Positions 55,436 through 64,000 of a DNA stretch of 64,000 nt are shown piece after piece (positions within the stretch are counted from its first letter, which is position 1; the number at the start of each line of letters is the position of its first letter). The notes below the pieces were generated by a model, which made no database searches, was not told where the DNA came from, and worked only from the letters and a program-made list of their open reading frames with translations. Source of the stretch: Asterella californica (taxonomy: Eukaryota > Streptophyta > Marchantiopsida > Marchantiales > Aytoniaceae); the NCBI GenBank assembly GCA_036924285.1, contig JAYKYS010000024.1, positions 930,001 through 994,000 on the forward strand. Direction: 5' to 3'. Made by a program: the position numbers and the translations under genes.

Positions 55436-57889
55436 TTTACAGTTCTACATGCTAAATGCTACATACCTCATTTACATATTGAGTTCCATCCCCCTAGTAT
55501 GAATAGGTTGAAAACCTGACATAACTCCACCAGACCATGGTGCCCCCAAAGATGGAGGATGAACAATAATACTACTACTTGAAGTAGATGAAGAAGAGAG
55601 AACTATGTCAACTTGAGAAGGATGGACAAGAGAAGCAATAAGTAGAATGACAAGTATATAATCAGATGTAGGCTGAAACCAAGATTTCTGCTCATCAAAA
55701 CCATGTCTTGGCTAATATAGAGCTTTTGGGAAGGGGAACTATAACATCTATACTCTTTCTTCTCATAAGCATAGCCAAGAAAAATACACTTCGCAACGTT
55801 GAGATCCAACTTCGTAAGTTTTTCCTCAAGAACATGGACGAAACAAACACAACCAAAGACCTTAAGTGTAGAAAGATCTGGTTTTACGCGTACCAGAACT
55901 TCAAAAGGTGTTCCATGATGCTCGCAGCCGTTGGTGCATGATTTATCAAATACACAACAACTCGAAAAGCTTCAGTCCAATAACACTTGGGCATGGACAT
56001 CTCGTTCAACATTACCCTTGCTGATTCTACAATGTGACAGTTCTTCCTCTCAGTAACTCCATTCTGTTGAGAGATGTAGCCGCAGGTAACTTCATGCTTG
56101 ATGTTTTGTAGAAACACATCAAAGAAGTTGGTAACGAACCCACCTCCTCCATTCAACGTAGTCAAACAATAACATGATTGTATTTCTTTTCGACCAAGAT
56201 CTTGAAGGTCTCAAAGACTGACAGTATGTTAGATTTAACCTTCAAGAAGTAGATCCAAGTGAAGCTCGAGAAGTCATCAATAAATGACACAACGTACTCG
56301 GAACCGTTGAGGTTCGATTGATTAGCAGTCCAAACATTCGAATGAATCACCTCCAACATCGTGGAGGCTCTAGTCCTTTATGGTGAAAAGGTTACCTAGC
56401 TGACTTGATAAGCTTCACATATCTCAGATGGAATAGCTGCTGAGAACTTCAGAAATCCAATAGCAAGCTCTAATGTAGGCAAGGCTTTCAGTCTCTGATA
56501 ATTCATATGGTCAATATGTTTGTGCCACATGTTCAGATCTGAAACCTGAGATGAGTGTGTAAACATAGCATTCTGAGACTTGGGCAGCAAAACATCAGGC
56601 TTAAACAGTCTGCCAATTCAAGTCCTTTTTGCTACTACACATAGATTAGGTAAGGACTCAACAATGCAACCATCCTTGTTGAATCTAACTTGATATCACA
56701 ATGATAACCATCCTTGTTCTATCTTTTGACCATCAGAAACCAGGTTCCTAGTGATGGTAGGAACATCTCCTAAAGCTTGAATCTTTGAAGATGCATCTCC
56801 TAAAGCTTGAATCTTTGAAGATGCAACAGAAAGAGGTACAGTACCAAGATGATTGATCTTGTGATGCGTATCATCACATGTGTACACAAAAGCTTGAGTC
56901 TTGACATGTTCCTTATAACTGACCAATCTTCATGAGCTCTCATGTGGTTGGATCCTCTTGATTCGCTGTACCAATCATCTGCTGGTGTAGACATAGCATT
57001 CACCTCATAGGTCATGGTAAGAAGACTTTGATCCGTCATCTGCTCCATAGCAGCAAAGTTCTATTGTGAGAGTTTCTCACTTCGGACATCAGCCTGCTTC
57101 TTGAAAGTTTTGACAATGCTATCTTTCTTCTTACAAAAATGACTGAAATGGTCCTCTCCACCTTGAGGTTGGTTGCTGCATTGAGCTTGTTGTTGTTGTG
57201 ACTGTTGCTGACCTCTATCACCAAAGTTACCTACACCTCCGTTATAATTTCCATGACCTCTACCTAGGCCTCCTCCTCGATCACCAATAAAGAGCGTTTG
57301 TTCATTGACAAAAGTAGATCCACTACCAACAAGGTGCATCTCTTTTGATACCAACATAAGTATCAACTCTTCAAATTTGGAAAAAGTACCCGACACAAAA
57401 GACTTGTACTCCTTACCAAGACCTTGAATGGTATGAAAGATGGGGTCATCATCCTCTACCTTGACTCCAATGTTGTTAAGTTGATCTACCAGACCTTTGA
57501 TATGACATAATCCGTAATGATAAGCAATCCTTTCTTTACCTCCAGCAGTTGCTGCTTGAGTTGGAGTTACATGCCTTCATAGACATCTGAAACACATTCA
57601 TTAATGCATCCCATACCTCCTTTAGGTGTGTCCACGACTTGAATGTAATCAAACATCGTTGATGAAACACACAAAGATAAAATGTGCACCACATGGTGTG
57701 CATGTTGATTCCACTTTTCTATAGCCATGTCAGTATCTGACCTGAACAGTTTGGTATCAGTACATGTTACAAGTCCAAACAACGCTTGACCTTTAAGGAA
57801 TGCAGACATTTGACACTTCCATATCGAATAGTTATGCTTGTCCAAGGCTTCTCGATGATGGCAGACAAGACTTCAACCTTACCAGCCAT
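55436..57889 (-). pseudogene. Copia gag-protease-integrase
   Basis: Gag starts at 57889 (MAGKVEVLSAIIEK), with DKHNYSIWKCQMSAFLKGQA in the next frame (57845-57567). A Gly/Gln-rich segment and a ruined zinc knuckle follow at 57396-57061. Protease: about 56990, DDWYSESRGSNHMRAHEDW, where the catalytic D-S-G has become E-S-R-G. Integrase: LNMWHKHIDHMNYQRLKALP (56540-56480, His-His finger), VIHSNVWTANQ and FIDDFSSFTWIYFLK (56350-56240), GYISQQNGVTERKN and YLINHAPT (56080-55920), and CIFLGYAYEKKEYRCY (55785-55735). The second catalytic Asp is lost (TLNGGG). Stops and shifts throughout. Confidence 0.85.
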
Positions 57890-60430
57890 GGTGGAAGATA
57901 TTAGTATAAGACGAGAAGCAGGAAAATTCCCACAAAAAATATAGGTCCATATAGAACTCAAACTCTTGATAGATTTGCATCGGAGAAACCATCAAAATTG
58001 TCAAAAAACGTCCTTAAGTCTTCCAAATACGAAGTCAACATTTCTTAGACAACGTGTCGGATATTGCGTGAAGGATGTCCAGGAAAACGCGAGGTTCCTG
58101 GCTGTGGAGATGTTGTGTGTTGAAATAGAGACAAGACAGAGAAAAACAATCACGAAAACGAACGCTGCGATATATACACTCCAAATGTATGTACACTGCC
58201 GGTTCTTTCTCCTAAGAGCAAAGAACTGAAAAAACAGACAAGAGCGGTCTGTAACCTACTTCAAAGCCCTTAAAAACAACCCCTGATTCTCAACCCTGAC
58301 CCAAAAACACCGAAGCGTAGCTCAAAGTAAGAGAAACTTCTCTTTGCTAACAAGCAGAGCCACAGCAATATCACACGATCCAAATCCAAGTCCAAACCAC
58401 ATCCATGTATAAGTTCTTAGCTAAAGCTAGCTACTACAAGCTGTATATAGCCAACCAGAACTCAAAAGAGAAAAACTCGTAGCGAAGAAACCGAAAAAAG
58501 CCTATCTGTGAACTTCCTCCTTTCGTCCAATGGACTTCAGATGTCGATAGGGTCTCCTCCGCTGACTCCGATAACCCTAGAAACCTTCAGATCCGACTCC
58601 CAACAGCCGAGATATCATCTATTTTCGGTCGCAAGTGACCGAACCTCCAAAAACTCCTCCCTGCGGCTTAAAACCACACAAACGGATCGTCCAAACTGAT
58701 ATCCGTCTTCCCTGGCAGATAGATCTAGCTACCACGAACCCAACGAGACTCCAAACAAGTCGTTTGGAGTTCCCCTTGCAAAACCACGCAAGAAATTTGG
58801 TCGCAGGTTGCAAAAAACTGACATAAATTGGCTCCTTGCGGCTCAAACTCGCTTACCATCCCGAAACCAACAATCCAATCCACATATTGTCTTCTCCTAT
58901 GCGTAGATGAAGACTCCCTGGTCGCATAGGCACCAAGAACGAAGAGCTTGGCTCACCGATCGCGAAGAACAATCCAATCTCAGGTCACAAGCGATGAAAA
59001 ACTTGACGCAAGCGCTTCCCTGCGAGCCAATTTCACTCAGAACTCCCAAACCGCTCGATGAAACTTCGTATCGTCTTCAATTTCCTGAAGAACTCGTTGT
59101 TCTGATCTCGATGGATCCAAGGACAGCAAGTTTGGACTCCGGAACGGCCCGAACGGTCCAACTCTCCTTCACAGGTAACTGAAAATCCCAAATCTGCTTC
59201 CTGCGTCTCAATTTCTCTCAGAACACAACCCCCGATCCGTCTCTTCTCAAACCGTTTTAACCTGTGCGTAGCATGCACAGATCTGAACCCGATGACACCT
59301 TGTGCGCGTGTATTGGACTTCTCAATTCTCCAAAACGTCCACCGACAAATCGCAAGAACAAGCAAACCCCTTAAGTAGCCCTCTTGCGTCCGTCTCTGTA
59401 CGTACAAAGTTCTCTCAAAAATAATGAAGCAGGCCCCTTGCGTCTTTGATGTAACGCCTGAAGCCTCAAATATCCAATCAGCAAGTAAACTAAGGCTTAG
59501 CTTGATTTTACCTTCTTTCGAGTCGCATAATTTCTTCACTAGATGTCCAAACGGAGTAAACAAGATGCTCATGGAAAGCTGAGAATGAGCTCTACCCATC
59601 TATGCGATGAAAGTGAAGATTCGAAGTTGCACCAAAAGTCTATAAGCTGGGGCCTAGCTTGTTTTCTCCATCTTTCGAGTCTTGTAACTTCTCCACTAGG
59701 CGTCCAAACGAAGTAGACGAAGTGCCTATAGAAAGCTGACAAGGAGCTCTATCTACTGATGCGATAAAAGCAAAGATCCGAAGTTGCGCCAAAAACTCGT
59801 AAGCTGGGGCTTAGCTTGTTTTCTCCATCTTTTGAGTCATGTAACTTCTCCACTATGCGTCCAAACGAAGTAGACGAAGTGCTTATGGAAAGCTGACAAG
59901 GAGCTCTACTCATCTATGCGATGAAAATGGAGATCCAAAATGATGCCAAAAACTCATAAGCTAAGGCCTAGCTTGTCTTTCTCATGAGTGTCTTTGGAAC
60001 GACAAGCATCGAAGTCTGAATTTCAGATAGGAGCCGGTCCACGACACGACAACGTATAGAACTCAACTTGCTCCAAATGGCTCTCTGAAAAATTCTCTAG
60101 AAAGCTTGTTTGAAATCCTAACTTTTTATTACAAGAAAAATTTCTGAGGATTTGTACTAAAATTGAGTGGAAGATCTTCAAATATGCCATCAAAGCTCCG
60201 TTGATCTAAAAAGAACTTGCTCTAAATGAACTGAAAATTGCAGGGTTACTTAATTCAGAGCGGCTGAACAATGCTGAAAATGTCAGAAAAAATCATTTTC
60301 TCCTTCAAAACCTACTTCGAAGATCTTGACTGCTCCAAGATGACAATATAAAGCAAAAACTACAGGATCTCCTTTCACTTGCGTACACTTGCTTGCACTC
60401 TCGCTACCAAGAGCTTTTTCTCATACCTCC
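57890..60430. other. Copia leader region with 157-bp tandem repeat
   Basis: Unusually long non-coding stretch (2.5 kb) between 5' LTR and gag. It holds the tandem repeat at 59494-59985. Open frames here (58508-59182, 59033-59599 minus) overlap on both strands and show no domains. It is missing from the sister copy at 33.1 kb because of the 3.9-kb deletion. Confidence 0.6.
59494..59985. repeat. 157-bp tandem repeat, about three copies
   Basis: The phrase GGC(C/T)TAGCTTG recurs at 59494, 59651, 59808 and 59965, exactly 157 bp apart. Each is followed by TTTCTCCATCTTT(C/T)GAGTC-like, GCGTCCAAACGAAGTAGACG-like and GGAGCTCTA sequence. The middle two copies are most alike. Non-coding, inside the Copia leader. 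Confidence 0.85.
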
Positions 60431-60446
60431 TCACAATCTCATACCA

Positions 60447-60696
60447 TGTTAGAATCAAGACAACCTCCAAGAAATAAGCTACTACACCTAAAGGAACTTA
60501 CAAAGTAGGAGAGAATATTCATCAAGAGAAGCAATAGAAGGTCATCAATCCCTCCTATATCTATAGAGAGAGGATACAAAGAGAGTTAAGTCCCTCTAAT
60601 CTATACAAAGAGAGTTAGGTCTATACTCTGGATTGAGTATAGACCTAACTATAATAGATACAACTTAACTAACTAAAGCTTGCACCTCTATCAACA
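60447..60696 (-). repeat. Copia 5' LTR
   Basis: 250 bp, TGTTAG...ATCAACA. Contains the inverted repeat AGGTCTATACTC / GAGTATAGACCT. On the minus strand it is followed directly by the primer-binding site. Together with the 3' LTR and CAAAA duplications it defines the element. Confidence 0.88.
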
Positions 60697-63296
60697 CAAA
60701 ATTCCTCTATACACTTGATTGATCGATCGAAGAATGTGGTCCTCATAGACGTCTTATATACTAGTCGAATAATAACACGCTTGTAGGCCGTTAGACCAAG
60801 ATCAAGAACTATATAATTGTCTAACAATCGGATGTATCTGGATACTAATATGTAAGACTAACTATTTGGTTTAATGTCTATCCGGTAACAACCTCGGATA
60901 TACAATCTAATCCGGATAATCGTTATATATCTATCCAAACACTCCTTCCATATTAATCTATAACATTATATGGTTATAACATCAATAACATTATATTATA
61001 GTATTGAACTTATCATCAAGGATTTATTATTTATATTTATTAGGATGAAAAATAACTATCATCATATTATATTCATTTTCACTTTTCAGACTATAGAATC
61101 AAAGCGTTTAAGAACTTTGAGAGTGAGACAATTTAGTAAAAAAATCATGTGAAGAAAGAGAACCGTGCTAAATCGAATCATATTCAAAAGTCTAAACCTA
61201 ACTGCCAAAAATGGTTTGGCCTGTATGGTTGGAGACTGGACCGACTCCTAGAACTCATCTCGTGAATGCATCTCAAATCTCACCTCGTAAAAATAACAAC
61301 GAAACCTCTAGACTAGGTCTCTTTTGAAAGATCTTCATGCAGCCTTTTGCGTAATACTGTGATCTCAGCCAATTGGGCTAGAAAAGTCATTGTGCACATT
61401 TTTGCATAATATACTGGTCTCAACCAATCAACTTAGTCTTTATCCATAAAGCAGAGCGGATTCTCATGACTTTGGATGAGCGATCTTGCATGATACGTGC
61501 AACTCGAATATTCGATCGACAACAATCAATCACACTTTGATTCTCATGTATGCTTGATGATCATCTGGATATGAGTGAACAAACTAGAAACTTATAATTC
61601 TAGCTAAGTCATACTTTGATTCTCATGTATGCTTGATGATAATCTAGATATGAGTGAATAAAAGTAGAATTATAATTCTAGCTAACTGAACCTCCTTGTA
61701 GTTTTATGGTCTCGAAAGCCAACCTCAATCCCTGATTTCAATATGGAGGTATCATACTTCACGGCAATCTCTTCAACAACACTAGATCTTTTGTAATGGA
61801 AATCTAGTTCATATGATATACATGTTTTGTGAATTTTTTTCCAGAGAGAAAGAAGAAAGCGAATGAGAAATACAGTGAATGAATGAACTACAGATGAACA
61901 TTGACGTATGATCATACACGAGACTCGATTTTATAACTGGATTGCACATAAAAAACAAACCACTTTGCATTATCATTAAATGTTCAAATTCAAATGTACC
62001 TTTTTTGAATAATCTAAAATAAGCAGCTAAAACTTCTAATAATTCTTAGTTAACCGAGGAGAACCATGAAAGAAATGAGGACATAGTTACCTATAAGTCT
62101 AGAATTTTCTTACCGAACATATCTTAATTTGGATGTACATTGTTTGATTACCCAACCTTTCCTGATGGCAAGGTTAGCTAATAAATCAAAGCGTGCATAT
62201 ACCTGCTCCATCTGAACATGGAGGAGGTGATATAAAGCATGCTTTATATGCTTCACTCTAAGTGTCAGAGAATGTCAAAGCATGAATAGTGTGCAGACAC
62301 TTTCGATTGGAAAATTCAGACCGTCCATCTTTGTAAATTCTTACAGGGAGCCCCATCCGTTTGATGGTCAAACCTTTTAAGTTTTGAGTGACCGTCACTC
62401 AATACTACAGTAAAGTTGCGTTCTCAACTCGCGTCAAAGGTGCATTTTTTCTACGTTCGCGTTTCTGTGTACAGAAAAATGACCGGAGTTAGTGAAACGC
62501 CGGCGACTGAGATCAAGGCGAAAACATCGTCAGTCAGTTCGTGTTTCACTTGCTACACAAGATGTCCAGTAGGAAATTCAAATGATAACCCTTGCGCCAG
62601 ACGCATCTGTAAAGACATACGTCACGAAGCACCCACACACGACGGTTAAAACCAGTCACTGTAGATGCGAGAATTTGAGTTTAGCATCCTTCCGGTTCAT
62701 GACCAGCTTGCCTGAAAGTTCTTTATCAGTCATTTCTTCTTAGAAAATCACTGAAATAAACTCGAGGACAAGCACCACTGAATAACGAGAACGCGAACGC
62801 AGAGGTGTACCATGTGAATGCAGTTTCAGAGAGCTGCCAGGTTTAATGATGGGCACACGTCACTATTGGCTTTGAGGCAGTAGAGGTGCATACTGGATTA
62901 GGGGCCACTGCTTAATTCATCTCTACCGTAATCGGCTACTGTCTTCCATCTCCTTCAAAGTCATAGAGTCCGTGGCAAGTGACAGCGGCATCTATCCATC
63001 ATGCGCTACCACCTCTTCAGCGCCCATTTGTGTCTATGACAGAAAGTTCGATTCATGTCGTTGTGATCTCATCGTGAGAACGCTAAGAAGATACGTCTCG
63101 AGAAAGTATCATCTACTGACAAAGATGAATGATAAGATTGCAGGCATTTGCCCAGAGTCTGCATTTACTGATAGAATGTAGAATACAAAATGAATCAGCT
63201 CGACGAGCTCGAAACTGTTCTGTACAGCCTAGTAATGTACAATTATGTAGAACCCTGCACTACTTCTGCCATCTTTTAAGCTTCCTTACAAGAAGC
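60697..63296. repeat. ELIP5 downstream duplicated block
   Basis: Collinear with 33674-36349 (ELIP4). Differences include a local duplication of the CTTTGATTCTCATGTATGC stretch (about 61534-61680) and loss of about 110 bases near 62930 relative to 35830-35985. 3' UTR at about 63150-63296. No other gene. Confidence 0.8.
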
Positions 63297-64000
63297 TTAA
63301 AAGAAGTTGGTGAAAACCGGAGCGTGGATGAAGCTCTCGGTCAGCACTAGAGACAGGAAACCGATCATAGCGAGGCGTCCGTTCCAGCGCTCAGCCCTTG
63401 CTGTGAAGGGGCCGAAGCTTCGCGCGTCAGTGGACTCTCCGTTGAGCATCGGTACGATAGAAGCGTAAGCGATGAGGGGCACAAGCGCGACGTAAAACAC
63501 TAGCCCCGTTCCTTGAGTGTAGAGCTGATCGAAAACGGTCAGGCCGCTCATCTTCTCCGCAATGGCAGCCCAGAAGATTCCGACCATAGCCTGGAACCAT
63601 CACGAGCAGCAATGCCAGTGGATTTAGTACTCAACAAGCAAAAAGATTTTAGACCCTGCACAAAAGGCTGCAATGGATCGAGGATTTAATGGGATTGTTA
63701 GTCTGAGGGAACAATCGACGGGAGCTACTCATTCCCTGCGAGAGTACTCACCAGTCGGCCGTTAATTGTTTCGGGTGCAGCGCCGTCGAACGCGAAGATG
63801 CTCCCGATGCTCCTGTCGCCTGTTTCTGGCCGCCTCTCGACCTCGGGGCGCGGGTAGAAGGATCCCGAAGTCGGAACCGCGCCGAATACCGACTGCTTCT
63901 CGGACTCGTTCGTCTCCTGGTTCTGCAGAACTTCTTCTTTGGTGATCTCCTTCTTGGTGCTCCTGTCCACTGCCTCCCGGATACCTTCGCAGCGGATGGT
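63297..64000 (-). CDS. ELIP: Early light-induced protein (ELIP5), 5' end beyond the window
   Basis: Exon 2 63297-63590 (complete, to the stop), intron 63591-63751 (161 bp, GTGAGT...CAG, phase 0), exon 1 63752 to beyond 64000; 83 codons of exon 1 are visible, from the Thr matching residue 45. Transit peptide and promoter are outside. The visible part is intact: EGIREAVDRSTKKEITKEEV, ETGDRSIGSIFAFDG, ETINGRLAMVG, helix 2, ERWNGRLAMIG, VFTNFF. It is almost the same as ELIP4. The intron is closer in length to that of ELIP2 (161 bp) than to those of ELIP3 and ELIP4 (167/168). Presumed functional, but the start cannot be checked. Confidence 0.9.

Larger units (their letters stand above)
50551..60696 (-). 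mobile_element. Copia LTR retrotransposon with nested insertion
   Basis: Whole element on the minus strand, bounded by two LTRs (60447-60696 is 5', 50551-50788 is 3') and flanked by CAAAA on both sides (50546-50550, 60697-60701). The primer-binding site TGGTATGAGATTGTGA (60446-60431) follows the 5' LTR and the polypurine tract TTGAGGGAGAG (50799-50789) precedes the 3' LTR. Between them, in Copia order: leader, gag, protease, integrase, then (after a 3.5-kb foreign block that replaced the first half of RT) RT end and RNase H. Many stops; unable to move by itself. The related copy at 31.75-33.67 kb occupies the same place in the sister ELIP unit. Confidence 0.88.

Noticed and set aside
59033..59599. 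188-codon protein on the minus strand of the Copia leader
   Set aside because: Other long frames overlap it on the plus strand, it has no motifs, and it runs into the 157-bp tandem repeat.

Overview
The window is nuclear DNA of a land plant, not bacterial. Its real genes are intron-containing, nucleus-encoded chloroplast proteins (early light-induced proteins, ELIPs). They sit in AT-rich DNA filled with decayed Ty1/Copia and Ty3/Gypsy retrotransposons and short inverted-repeat elements. The ELIP set, a decayed LRR-Roc (ROCO-type) GTPase gene and the Gypsy lineages suggest a seedless plant (bryophyte or lycophyte); that is inference from memory of the families, and I cannot name a species.

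Layout. 0.36-7.7 kb: two ELIPs in tail-to-tail orientation, ELIP1 (+) intact and ELIP2 (-) with one in-frame stop. Together with their flanks they form a giant imperfect inverted repeat. 7.7-26 kb: no host gene. It holds a heat-shock-element/G-box/TATA promoter pointing left (about 9.9-10.1 kb), a Gypsy RT relic, a tRNA-like (SINE-like) sequence, two decayed Gypsy elements (12.95-16.7 kb and 18.5-23.7 kb, the second interrupted by a 1.4-kb insertion), a Gypsy gag relic on the minus strand, and the ROCO pseudogene (24.7-25.4 kb). 26-38 kb: two more intact ELIPs on the minus strand (ELIP3, ELIP4), each carrying the same kilobases of downstream and upstream flank, with a deleted Copia copy between them. 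38-49.9 kb: probably a composite insertion in the upstream flank of ELIP4, with an unrecognised broken gene, a 2.5-kb direct tandem duplication encoding coiled-coil ORFs, and a Gypsy integrase relic; this stretch is extraordinarily rich in GAAGAC/GTCTTC. 49.86-50.16 kb: an orphan block of ELIP upstream DNA. 50.55-60.70 kb: a Copia element on the minus strand, with LTRs, primer-binding site, polypurine tract and a 5-bp target duplication (CAAAA). It is broken by a nested insertion that carries a Gypsy-like LTR, a foldback element and an array of 11 palindromic 19-mers. 60.7-64.0 kb: downstream block plus ELIP5 (-), cut by the window end.

How it works together. The only genes likely to function are ELIP1, 3, 4 and probably 5: thylakoid three-helix LHC-superfamily proteins that bind free chlorophyll and carotenoid and protect against photooxidative damage under high light, cold or drying. 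The four promoters visible share one module in the same order: an ACGT (G-box/ABRE-like) site, a CCACTTGTCA site, an inverted repeat built on GTTCGAA...TTCGAAC, and a TATA box about 190-200 bp before the ATG. The duplication unit therefore carries its own control region. The cluster appears to have grown by segmental duplication of whole gene-plus-flank units and to have been invaded by retrotransposons before and after some duplications.
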